Source: Eubacterium sp. (GTDB lineage Bacteria; Bacillota; Clostridia; Oscillospirales; Acutalibacteraceae). Taken from it: a DNA stretch of 9,722 nucleotides. This document shows positions 1-6,467 of this stretch, in pieces. Below the pieces are notes generated by a model. That model saw only the letters and a list, made by a program, of their open reading frames with translations. It ran no database searches and had not been told where the DNA came from. Where the stretch lies: NCBI GenBank assembly GCA_029054965.1, contig JAIDEF010000069.1:1-9722 (forward strand). Direction: 5' to 3'. Each line of letters opens with the position of its first letter. The first letter of the stretch is position 1. A program made the position numbers and the translations under genes.

Positions 1-22
1 TTTTTGTGCTTGTTGTGCTCAT
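1..22 (-). CDS. Start of an unidentified gene (partial, runs off the left edge)
   Basis: Only the first seven codons are present, reading M-S-T-T-S-T-K from an ATG at 22-20. The start is credible because an AAAGGAG ribosome binding site sits at 37-31, eight bases upstream, in the short gap after the hypE stop codon. It follows hypE by 23 bases in the same direction and is therefore probably the next gene of the operon. A missing maturation gene such as hypA or hypB would fit the context, but seven residues are too few to identify it. HypA proteins usually begin with a metal-binding Met-His, which is not seen here. Confidence 0.6.
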
Positions 23-30
23 AAACTTAT

Positions 31-37
31 CTCCTTT
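31..37 (-). promoter_or_regulatory. Ribosome binding site of the partial gene at the left edge
   Basis: The minus strand reads AAAGGAG, eight bases before the ATG at 22-20. It lies wholly in the gap after hypE. This is the main evidence that a further gene follows hypE. Confidence 0.7.
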
Positions 38-45
38 ACATTTAA

Positions 46-1026
46 TCAGCAGATTCTCGGAAGCCCCTCGCCGTAAAGAACATTGACACGTCTTTTGCCG
101 CCTATAGGTGTTATAAGATCAACTCCCTCACCATTTTTAACTGTACCTATAATCTGTGCGTTTTCGCCGTATTTTGAACCTCTTATGATTTCAACAGCCT
201 TTTCAGCATCCTTTTCAGGCACAACGGCAACCAGCTTACCCTCGTTGCCCATATGCATGATGTCAAGACCGAGGATTTTAGCAAATGCTTTAACCTCACT
301 GTCCACAGGGATGCTTTCCTCTTTAATTTCAATATTAACGTGGGATGCCTTTGCAAGCTCATTCAGAACTGTGCCCAGACCTCCACGGGTAACATCTCTC
401 ATACAATGCAGCTCAATGCCTGCCTTCAGCATTTTATCAACCATTTCAACAAGAGGAGCATTGTCGCTTTTTATGTTGTTTTCAATCCCCATTCTTGCAG
501 AAAGAATGGCTGCGTGGTGATCACCTGTGTTACCGCTGATAATGACAGCATCACCTGTGCGGAGATTTGTTGATACAATGTCAGTGCTTTCCTTAACAAA
601 GCCTACGCCTGTGGTATTAATATAAATACCTCCGCTGCCTTCAATGACCTTTGTGTCACCGCAGATAACGGTAACATCTGCTTCCTTCGCAGTTTCGGCC
701 ATTGATTTGACAATCTCTTCAAGGAGCTCACTGTCAGCACCCTCCTCAATAATAAAAGCAGATGTAATATATTTAGGCTTAGCACCGCGCATTAACAAGT
801 CATTAACCGTTCCGCAGACAGAAAGCCTGCCTATGTCACCGCCCTTGAAAATAACAGGAGTAACAACAAATGAGTCAGTAGTAACAGCAATTTTTGAGCT
901 GCCGTCAACAACCGCACTGTCCTCCATCATATTAAGTATAGGGTTTGAAAAATGCCTGGCAAATACTTTGTCTATCAGTTCACTTGTGGATTTGCCGCCG
1001 CTGCCGTGAGCAAGTGTAATTTTCAT
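46..1026 (-). CDS. hypE: Hydrogenase maturation protein HypE (carbamoyl dehydratase)
   Basis: HypE takes the carbamoyl group that HypF places on its C-terminal cysteine and dehydrates it with ATP to a thiocyanate, the source of the cyanide ligands on the active-site iron; it is cytoplasmic. The 326-residue length is normal. The N-terminal AHGSGG motif (6-11), the GDTKV segment (123-127) and the RDVTRGGLG segment (210-218) are typical of the PurM/HypE/SelD fold. The protein ends in the diagnostic P-R-I-C, so the acceptor cysteine is Cys326. The ATG at 1026-1024 lies two bases after the hypD stop and has an AGAGGT sequence five bases upstream. It is the last complete gene of the window and forms the HypF partner pair with the gene two positions upstream of hypD. 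Confidence 0.97.
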   Translation of the reverse strand: MKITLAHGSGGKSTSELIDKVFARHFSNPILNMMEDSAVVDGSSKIAVTTDSFVVTPVIFKGGDIGRLSVCGTVNDLLMRGAKPKYITSAFIIEEGADSELLEEIVKSMAETAKEADVTVICGDTKVIEGSGGIYINTTGVGFVKESTDIVSTNLRTGDAVIISGNTGDHHAAILSARMGIENNIKSDNAPLVEMVDKMLKAGIELHCMRDVTRGGLGTVLNELAKASHVNIEIKEESIPVDSEVKAFAKILGLDIMHMGNEGKLVAVVPEKDAEKAVEIIRGSKYGENAQIIGTVKNGEGVDLITPIGGKRRVNVLYGEGLPRIC

Positions 1027-1028
1027 AG

Positions 1029-2069
1029 TTAACCTCTGTTATTAATGTAATAATGAAAGCAGGAGCCTTCGTTTGATACCATACAGGCACCCTGTGGATT
1101 TTGGGGTGTGCATACCTTTTTGAAAAGGGGACACTCAGCAGGTGAAGCAAAGCCTGTTATCACCTCACCGCATCGGCATGCCTTGTTCTTTTTATTATCC
1201 TCAGTGAGATTTTTACTGCCTGCATCAAATTTGTCATATTCCTTTTTCAGTGCCATACCTGAGTTGGGTATTTCACCGATACCACGCCAGTATGCGTTGC
1301 AAGGCTCAAAGTACTTTTTAACAAGCTCTTTAGCCTTTTGATTGCCGTTGTCGGTAACGGCAGATTTGTAAAGATTAAGCACCTTGCCTTGGTTATTCAG
1401 CTTAATAAGAGCATATATGGCTGCTAAAAGCTCCTCGCCCTTGAAGCCACTGACAACGAATGGCAGACTGTATTTTTCCGCAAGGGGAGCAAATTCGTTG
1501 GCACCTGTTATAACACTGACGTGACCCGGAGCAATAAAGCCGTCAATCCTATTACCCATATCACAAAGGCTTTCAATTGCTCTTGGCATCGTTTTCAGTG
1601 CAGTAAGGAGCTTAATATTATTAATATTCTTACTTATTATTTTGTCTAATAAAACCGCATAAATCGGTGTTGTTGTTTCAAAGCCGACTGCTGCAAATAC
1701 AAATTCTGTTTCAGGCTCAGACTCTGCAAGGTCAATTATTTCAAAAGGGGAGTAGACCATTTGAACACGTCCGCCTTTTGATTTGATTTCCTGCAGGCTT
1801 GTGTTTGAAGATGGTACACGGATTAAATCACCGAATGTTACAATGCAGGTGTTTGGAGTTAAAGCAAGCGCACATAGTCTGTCAATATAGCCTGAAGCAG
1901 TAACGCATACAGGGCAGCCGGGACCGCTTATCAGTCTGATTTTATCACTGAGCAGTGAAGGTATTCCGTTTTCGCTTATGGCAGCAGTATGAGTGCCGCA
2001 AACCTCCATAAATGAAAGGGGCTCACCGTCATACGTGCTCAGATATTTTACTATATCATTAATGTCCAT
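1029..2069 (-). CDS. hypD: Hydrogenase maturation protein HypD (Fe-S scaffold for the Fe(CN)2CO unit)
   Basis: HypD is a cytoplasmic [4Fe-4S] protein that, with HypC, holds the active-site iron while cyanide and CO are added. Family motifs are intact in the 346 residues: CGTH at 24-27, GPGCPVC at 49-55, GFETTTP at 129-135, and GFIAPGHVS at 177-185. A C-terminal region carries six cysteines (298, 300, 313, 320, 329, 337) that supply the cluster ligands and redox thiols. Its ATG overlaps the hypC stop codon in a TAATG junction, indicating translational coupling, as expected for two proteins that form a complex. The ribosome binding site is weak (GGTGA about seven bases upstream), which fits coupling. 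Nothing is truncated. Confidence 0.97.
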   Translation of the reverse strand: MDINDIVKYLSTYDGEPLSFMEVCGTHTAAISENGIPSLLSDKIRLISGPGCPVCVTASGYIDRLCALALTPNTCIVTFGDLIRVPSSNTSLQEIKSKGGRVQMVYSPFEIIDLAESEPETEFVFAAVGFETTTPIYAVLLDKIISKNINNIKLLTALKTMPRAIESLCDMGNRIDGFIAPGHVSVITGANEFAPLAEKYSLPFVVSGFKGEELLAAIYALIKLNNQGKVLNLYKSAVTDNGNQKAKELVKKYFEPCNAYWRGIGEIPNSGMALKKEYDKFDAGSKNLTEDNKKNKACRCGEVITGFASPAECPLFKKVCTPQNPQGACMVSNEGSCFHYYINNRG

Positions 2070-2281
2070 TACATTTCACCAAGTTCCTCAAAAAGCTCAA
2101 GCATATTTTCAGCTTCATCCTCAGGTAATACCTGAATAATCAGTCCTGCGTGAACAAGAACATAGTCACCGATTTTTACATCTACTATTCCTTTGTTAGC
2201 ATTAACCTTGTTGCCGTTGTAGTCAATAACGGCAGTGTCGCCATTTATTTCAATAATTTTACCGGGTGCTGCAACACACAT
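2069..2281 (-). CDS. hypC: Hydrogenase maturation chaperone HypC
   Basis: HypC is a small cytoplasmic chaperone that binds HypD, carries the Fe(CN)2CO group through its N-terminal cysteine and delivers it to the hydrogenase large subunit. The 70-residue protein begins M-C-V-A-A-P-G-K, the family signature, with the essential Cys2. It has the conserved GDYVLVHAG segment (38-46) including His44. An upstream in-frame ATG at 2329 would add 16 residues and overlap the end of hypF. It is rejected because Cys2 must directly follow the start and because a GGAGG site is placed seven bases before 2281. The gene starts two bases after the hypF stop and its own stop overlaps the hypD start. The C-terminus is acidic, as is common in this family. 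Confidence 0.96.
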   Translation of the reverse strand: MCVAAPGKIIEINGDTAVIDYNGNKVNANKGIVDVKIGDYVLVHAGLIIQVLPEDEAENMLELFEELGEM

Positions 2282-2283
2282 TT

Positions 2284-4359
2284 TTATTCCTCCAGACTTG
2301 CTATATAGGCTTGACCGAGGGCGATACATCCGTCACCGCAGGGTACAAGCTCATTCGTATAAACCTTGTATCCGTTCTGCTCCAAAATACGAGTGGTGTT
2401 TTCCATTAATAATCTGTTGCTGAACACACCGCCGCTGAGAGCAATTTGTTTTATTTTGTATTCATTTGCAATATTTAAAATCAGTTCACTCATCATCAAG
2501 TGAAAGCCAAGGGCTATACTTTCTGCAGAAGCCTTATTTTTAGCTTTTTTGATTTGTTCAAGAATTTCCTTTGGATTTAATGAGGGTGTTAGTTTAAAGG
2601 CACTCACAGCCTTTTTAGCACAGCTTTCAAGAGCAATAGCACATTCACCCTCATAGCTGTTATAATGTTTGATTTCAAGCAATGATGCTGCTGCATCAAA
2701 GAGTCTGCCCATACTCGAGCTGTTAACAACATTAATATTATTTTCTATGGCTTTGTCAATCAGAGGATTGCCCCCAAGATAGCAGTCCAAAGCCAAATCG
2801 GCATTTTTTGAAATCTCGTCAGAGCCGAGCATTTTTGTGTAATCAAGGTGAGCCTTTCGCTCAAAGTTTTTGCCGTTAAAATGAAATACCTCGCTGCCCC
2901 ATATTGCACCGTCATTGCCATAGCCTGTTCCGTCAAAGGCAAAGCCTAAAACGTCACCCTCAAGCTTATGCTCAGCTATAACTGATGCAACGTGTGCCTT
3001 GTGGTGTTGTACCCTGATGTCAGCATTATATATGCTTGAAGAATAATAAGCAGGGTGCTTATCGCATACAACCTTGTCAATGCCAAAGCCGTGCAGTGCT
3101 GCAAATCGTTTTATATTGTTCTTATAACAATCAAATACGGTACTGTCCTCTAAATCACCGAAATATTGGCTTAAGAAAACGTAATTATCACGATGAAAGC
3201 CAAATACTGCTTTTAGGTCACCGCCCATAAGCAGGGTGTCGCATTTTGCTTTTTTTCCTATATCAATTGCAAGGGGCACATAACCTCTTGCTCGTCTTAT
3301 AAACTGAGTTCGTCCGCTGTTGACAGCAAGCACACTGTCGTCAAGCGGTGTAAGTATTTTTCTGTTATGTGAAAGAATCGGAATACTGAATTTTTTTATT
3401 TCATTATCGTCAATGATAATCGGCTCACCACTGATGTTTGCACTGGTCATAACAAGCGGTGAAGCCTTTTCAAGCAGCATAATCTGAACAGGATTACAGG
3501 GCAGAAATGCACCGATGTAATCGCTGTCCCCACATATACTATAATCGAAATCCTTAATTTTTTCAAGCAGAACAATAGGGCGGGCAGGGGAGAGGAGCAA
3601 TTCTCTTTCCGTGTCATTGATTTTGCAGTATTCCTCAATGTCTTTAATACTGTTAAACATAACTGCAAATGGCTTTGTTTCACGGCCTTTGAGCTCCCTT
3701 AATCTATTAACTGCAGCAGGTATATCTGTTCTGCAAACTAAATGATATCCGCCTATATCTTTAACAGCAATTACATCGCCGTTGTTTAAATGCATTACAG
3801 CGTCATCAATTGAAATATTAAGCACAGGTCCGCAGTCCTTACAGGCAATGGTCTGTGCGTGGCATCGTCTGTTATCGGCGGTGGTGTATTCTTTATTACA
3901 TTTGTCACACATTTCAAAGGGTGACATTGTTATATTTTCCCTGTCATAGGGCAGGGTGTTCATTATTGTATATCTTGGTCCGCAGTTGATACAACTGATA
4001 AACGGATGCTTGTATCTGCGGTTATTTTCGTCTTTTAGTTCCTTTTCACATACCTTACAGGTTGCAAGGTCAGGAGTGAGAAAGGGGGTATTTCTATCAA
4101 AATCAGAATGAACTATTTTAAAATTGTCAAAATTTATATCGTTAATTTCTTTACTTTCATAGCTTTTTATATCAAACAATACAGCAAGGCGCTGGACAAA
4201 ATCGTCCAACGCCTTATTATCACCGGTGATAATAAGCTCAACATTACCACCTAAATTTTTAACCTGACCCTTAACACCAAGGGCATTGGCAATACGCAGG
4301 GCAGTCGGTCTGAAGCCGATACCCTGAACAATGCCTGAAAAGGTTAATACTTTAGTCAT
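2284..4359 (-). CDS. hypF: Carbamoyltransferase HypF
   Basis: HypF uses carbamoyl phosphate and ATP to place a carbamoyl group on the C-terminal cysteine of HypE, the first step of cyanide ligand synthesis. The domain order is canonical. An acylphosphatase domain (about 1-90) carries VQGIGFRP at 11-18. Two zinc fingers have cysteines 101, 104, 123, 126 and 151, 154, 173, 176. A YrdC/Sua5 domain (about 185-370) carries KGRETKP, SPARPIVLL and TSANISGEP. A Kae1-like domain (about 375-691) carries HHKAH at 452-456, DGTGYG at 476-481 and SGGVFSNRLL at 642-651. At 691 residues it is somewhat shorter than the roughly 750 typical from memory. Several Kae1-domain motifs look altered: SQYFGDLED instead of the usual SQHIGDLEN, and GDGC instead of NDGG near the end. 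It starts five bases after echF, with AAAGGA nine bases upstream. Confidence 0.96.
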   Translation of the reverse strand: MTKVLTFSGIVQGIGFRPTALRIANALGVKGQVKNLGGNVELIITGDNKALDDFVQRLAVLFDIKSYESKEINDINFDNFKIVHSDFDRNTPFLTPDLATCKVCEKELKDENNRRYKHPFISCINCGPRYTIMNTLPYDRENITMSPFEMCDKCNKEYTTADNRRCHAQTIACKDCGPVLNISIDDAVMHLNNGDVIAVKDIGGYHLVCRTDIPAAVNRLRELKGRETKPFAVMFNSIKDIEEYCKINDTERELLLSPARPIVLLEKIKDFDYSICGDSDYIGAFLPCNPVQIMLLEKASPLVMTSANISGEPIIIDDNEIKKFSIPILSHNRKILTPLDDSVLAVNSGRTQFIRRARGYVPLAIDIGKKAKCDTLLMGGDLKAVFGFHRDNYVFLSQYFGDLEDSTVFDCYKNNIKRFAALHGFGIDKVVCDKHPAYYSSSIYNADIRVQHHKAHVASVIAEHKLEGDVLGFAFDGTGYGNDGAIWGSEVFHFNGKNFERKAHLDYTKMLGSDEISKNADLALDCYLGGNPLIDKAIENNINVVNSSSMGRLFDAAASLLEIKHYNSYEGECAIALESCAKKAVSAFKLTPSLNPKEILEQIKKAKNKASAESIALGFHLMMSELILNIANEYKIKQIALSGGVFSNRLLMENTTRILEQNGYKVYTNELVPCGDGCIALGQAYIASLEE
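2289..2293 (-). promoter_or_regulatory. Ribosome binding site that sets the hypC start
   Basis: The minus strand reads GGAGG, seven bases upstream of the ATG at 2281-2279. It lies inside the last codons of hypF. It decides for the short, 70-residue form of HypC, whose second residue is the catalytic cysteine. Confidence 0.85.
4186..4215 (-). repeat. Inverted repeat inside hypF (12-bp stem, 6-base loop)
   Basis: In the mRNA the arms are AAGGCGUUGGAC and GUCCAGCGCCUU, separated by GAUUUU. All twelve positions pair, one of them as a G-U wobble, and seven are G-C. It covers about nucleotides 145-174 of hypF, within the acylphosphatase domain. No run of U follows, so it is not a classical intrinsic terminator. 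It overlaps by three bases the perfect palindrome at 4213-4236. Confidence 0.8.
4213..4236. repeat. Perfect 24-base palindrome inside hypF
   Basis: The sequence is CTTATTATCACC followed immediately by its exact reverse complement. It encodes L-I-I-T-G-D-N-K of the HypF acylphosphatase domain, in a position that aligns with ordinary HypF sequence, so it is not an insertion. By chance a perfect palindrome of this length is expected well under once per 10 kb. In RNA it can fold into a stem of about 10 base pairs with a CCGG loop, next to the hairpin at 4186-4215. Confidence 0.85.
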
Positions 4360-4364
4360 AGGAA

Positions 4365-4982
4365 TTATTCCTTTGTTAGGGTTACAACACCCTTTTCTCC
4401 GTCATCCTCTGTGAATGACAGTGCCTTGAACTTTAAGCAAGCATCAATGCAGGCACCGCACTGAACACAGGCATCCCTGTCAATTGACCATGTCTTATTT
4501 TCTTTTCTGTCAACAGTAATACATTCTTGTGGGCACTTTCTTGAGCAAAGTCCGCAAAGAATACATTTTGACATATCGTTAGTGATTTTTCCTGTTGCAG
4601 GCGCTGCGGCTTCTTGTGTTTCCTCAGCCTTAACCGGTTCAGGAATAGGCTGGCTGTATGTATCAACAGTTTTTTCTGCTGACGGCTCGGTGTAGCCCTT
4701 AGCCATCGTAAGGCATTTCTTAGGGCAGGCATTTACACAAGACTGGCACTGAACACAGCCCATTCTTTCGATTGACCATGTTTTTGCAGCCCTGTCAACC
4801 TTGATTGCACCGCTCATACATTTGCGTGAGCAGATACCGCACATAATGCAGTTGTCAATATTAATTTCAACGTGACCTCTGCTTCTTTCAGGATATTCCT
4901 TTGGTACAGCAGGGTACTGAGAGGTAGCAGGCTTGGAAAATAAGTTCTTTAATGCAGTGATTGAAAAATCCATTATAGACAT
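4365..4982 (-). CDS. echF: Ech hydrogenase ferredoxin-like subunit EchF, with duplicated 2x[4Fe-4S] domain
   Basis: EchF accepts electrons from soluble ferredoxin and passes them to EchC; it is cytoplasmic and related to NuoI. The N-terminal half is canonical: an LKNLFSKPAT segment (11-20), an ERSRG segment (32-36), then two CxxCxxCxxxC motifs (Cys45, 48, 51, 55 and Cys76, 79, 82, 86). A linker rich in Ala, Glu and Pro (about 95-135) leads to a second pair (Cys140, 143, 146, 150 and Cys172, 175, 178, 182). The halves share CSRKC, VDR, KTWSI and CVQC in the same order at a 95-96 residue offset, so this is an internal tandem duplication. In the last motif Leu replaces the usual Pro after the fourth cysteine. 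At 205 residues it is longer than the two-cluster EchF family. The ATG at 4982 has GGAGGT eight bases upstream, overlapping the echE stop; Met4 is a less well-spaced alternative. Confidence 0.93.
   Translation of the reverse strand: MSIMDFSITALKNLFSKPATSQYPAVPKEYPERSRGHVEINIDNCIMCGICSRKCMSGAIKVDRAAKTWSIERMGCVQCQSCVNACPKKCLTMAKGYTEPSAEKTVDTYSQPIPEPVKAEETQEAAAPATGKITNDMSKCILCGLCSRKCPQECITVDRKENKTWSIDRDACVQCGACIDACLKFKALSFTEDDGEKGVVTLTKE
4458..4781 (-). repeat. Traces of the internal echF duplication at DNA level
   Basis: Identical blocks recur with an offset of 288 bases (96 codons). The plus-strand 13-mer GCACTGAACACAG is at 4458-4470 and 4746-4758. ATTGACCATGT is at 4483-4493 and 4771-4781. 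They encode the CVQC and TWSI segments of the two cluster domains. Part of the identity may reflect shared codon choice for conserved residues. Confidence 0.75.
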
Positions 4983-4990
4983 AATTTGTT

Positions 4991-4996
4991 ACCTCC
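4991..4996 (-). promoter_or_regulatory. Ribosome binding site of echF overlapping the echE stop codon
   Basis: The minus strand reads TAGGAGGT, in which the TAG at 4998-4996 ends echE and GGAGGT at 4996-4991 serves echF, eight bases before its ATG. It supports the first ATG as the start and suggests coupled translation of EchE and EchF. Confidence 0.8.
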
Positions 4997-6075
4997 TATC
5001 TTTCAGTACAGCTAATACAAGGGTCGATTGTAAGAATCTGAAGCGGAACATCCGCAAGCTCTGAACCCGGTAAAATATGAATAAGTGATTCAATGTTGGT
5101 AAATGTGGGGGTACGAACTCTGAGTCTTTCAAGGAATTTAGTGCCGTTAGCCTTAGCATAATAGATTGCCTCGCCTCGTGGCTGCTCAGCTCTTACAAAT
5201 GCCTCACCATTCGGATTGCCCTTAACCTGTGTTGCAATGTCACCCTGTGGAATTTTGTCAGCAAGCTGCTTTATAATATTGATTGACTGGAACAGCTCTC
5301 CGATACGCACGGCACATCTGCCATAGCCGTCACCTTCATTGGATGTGATGATTTCAAAATCAATATTGCCATAAGCTTCGTAGCCTGTTTTACGAATATC
5401 AATTTCTATTCCTGATGCTCTTGCCATAGGACCTACGGCACCAAGACGTATTGCATCCTCCTTTGTGAGAATACCCACACCCTTTAATCTTGAGCAAACG
5501 GTATAATCATTAAGGAATGTTTTTGTAAGTCTTTTAAGGTCATTTTCCATACCGCTGAAGATGTCAACAAAATTCTTCAGCATTGATGAATCCATATCTC
5601 TGAGAACGCCGCCGATTTTGTTGACAGAGAAAATAACTCTGCCGCCTGTGGATGCCTCAAACATATCAAGCACCTTTTCTCTCATTCTCCAGCACTGCAT
5701 AAAGAGTGCATCAAAGCCGAAGGCATCAGCAAGCAGACCCAGCCAGAGCAGGTGAGAGTGAATACGGCTCATTTCACCCCAGATAGTACGGAGGAATTTA
5801 CCCCTTTCAGGTACCTCTGCACCAAATATTTTTTCAATTGATTCGCAATAGCACATTCCGTGCTTGAAGGAACAAATACCGCATATTCTTTCAATAACAT
5901 ACTGATAGTCATTAAAATCTCTTTTATCGGCAAGGCTTTCAAGACCTCTGTGAACAAAGCCGATTGAAGGGATTGCCTCAACAACCTTTTCATCCTCAAG
6001 AACCAGGTCAAGGTGAATAGGCTCGGGAAGTACGGGGTGCTGAGGTCCAAATGGAACTATTGATTTTTCACCCAT
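4996..6075 (-). CDS. echE: Ech [NiFe] hydrogenase large (catalytic) subunit EchE
   Basis: EchE holds the Ni-Fe site that reduces protons to H2 or oxidises H2; it is cytoplasmic and homologous to NuoD. The N-terminal nickel motif is RICGICSFKH at 63-72 with Cys65 and Cys68, and the C-terminal one is DPCISC at 351-356 with Cys353 and Cys356. GFVHRGLE (39-46) and EQPRGE (297-302) are further family signatures. The presence of both CxxC pairs separates it from NuoD of complex I, which lacks them. The chain ends three residues after the last cysteine, so there is no C-terminal peptide to be cleaved, as known for Ech-type large subunits. At 359 residues it is full length. Its ATG overlaps the echD stop (TAATG), with AGGAGGT nine bases upstream. 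Confidence 0.97.
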   Translation of the reverse strand: MGEKSIVPFGPQHPVLPEPIHLDLVLEDEKVVEAIPSIGFVHRGLESLADKRDFNDYQYVIERICGICSFKHGMCYCESIEKIFGAEVPERGKFLRTIWGEMSRIHSHLLWLGLLADAFGFDALFMQCWRMREKVLDMFEASTGGRVIFSVNKIGGVLRDMDSSMLKNFVDIFSGMENDLKRLTKTFLNDYTVCSRLKGVGILTKEDAIRLGAVGPMARASGIEIDIRKTGYEAYGNIDFEIITSNEGDGYGRCAVRIGELFQSINIIKQLADKIPQGDIATQVKGNPNGEAFVRAEQPRGEAIYYAKANGTKFLERLRVRTPTFTNIESLIHILPGSELADVPLQILTIDPCISCTER

Positions 6076-6467
6076 TAGCCTTGTACCTCCTCATCTTTTT
6101 TTACTACCTTTACTGCATCCTTAACTTCCTTTTTAAATGGAGTTTTTACTGCAATTCTGTAAAGCTTGTCCTGATAGTCAGGATTGATTGATTTTATCTG
6201 AACACCAAAAAGCTCCTTCATTTCATTCTCAAACAGCATTGCTGAAGGGAAGAAGTCAGATATGGTATTGATTTCAGACTCAATCGGAACGATTATTTTA
6301 TAATTCTCAAATGTATAATCAAGTGCAAATGAGTAGATTACCTCATTATAACCCTCAAAGGCTGTGGCACAAATCTGTGCCAGACGATAGCCTGAGCGCT
6401 GCCTTTCAAGAGCAATTTTGTAAAGAGTTTCAATATCTACTGTTTCAAGTGTATATGCTTCGCTCAT
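6075..6467 (-). CDS. echD: Ech hydrogenase subunit EchD (NuoC-like)
   Basis: EchD is a cytoplasmic structural subunit without cofactors that packs against EchE and corresponds to the NuoC (30 kDa) subunit of complex I. The 130-residue protein has the family's recognisable segment ENEMKELFGVQI near 80-91. The sequence is otherwise poorly conserved, as is usual for this subunit, so the call rests on this motif and on its position between echC and echE. The C-terminus is rich in lysine and valine and has no clear fold. The start overlaps the echC stop (TAATG) and has AAGGAGGG upstream; the stop overlaps the echE start. This makes three consecutive subunits translationally coupled. Confidence 0.9.
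   Translation of the reverse strand: MSEAYTLETVDIETLYKIALERQRSGYRLAQICATAFEGYNEVIYSFALDYTFENYKIIVPIESEINTISDFFPSAMLFENEMKELFGVQIKSINPDYQDKLYRIAVKTPFKKEVKDAVKVVKKDEEVQG

Noticed and set aside
83..520. Plus-strand open reading frame of 145 codons opposite hypE
   Set aside because: It is antisense to a clear hypE, has no recognisable domain, and no convincing ribosome binding site. The same applies to the plus-strand frames at 644-1009, 1108-1341 and 8834-9061.
489..525. Short stem CCATTCTT / AAGAATGG and the palindrome GGTGATCACC within hypE
   Set aside because: Stems of 8 and 5 base pairs are within chance expectation and the encoded residues are ordinary HypE.
2282..2329. Longer HypC starting at 2329 (86 residues)
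   Set aside because: It would bury the essential N-terminal cysteine 17 residues deep and overlap hypF; the GGAGG site fits the start at 2281.
4186..4236. Intrinsic transcription terminator between the ech and hyp genes
   Set aside because: The hairpins are strong, but no U-rich tract follows either stem on the minus strand, and they lie about 124-174 bases inside hypF, which continues intact.
6365..6382. Inverted repeat TGGCACA / TGTGCCA with a 4-base loop in echD
   Set aside because: A 7-bp stem of this kind is expected a few times by chance in a window of this size and it lies in coding sequence.
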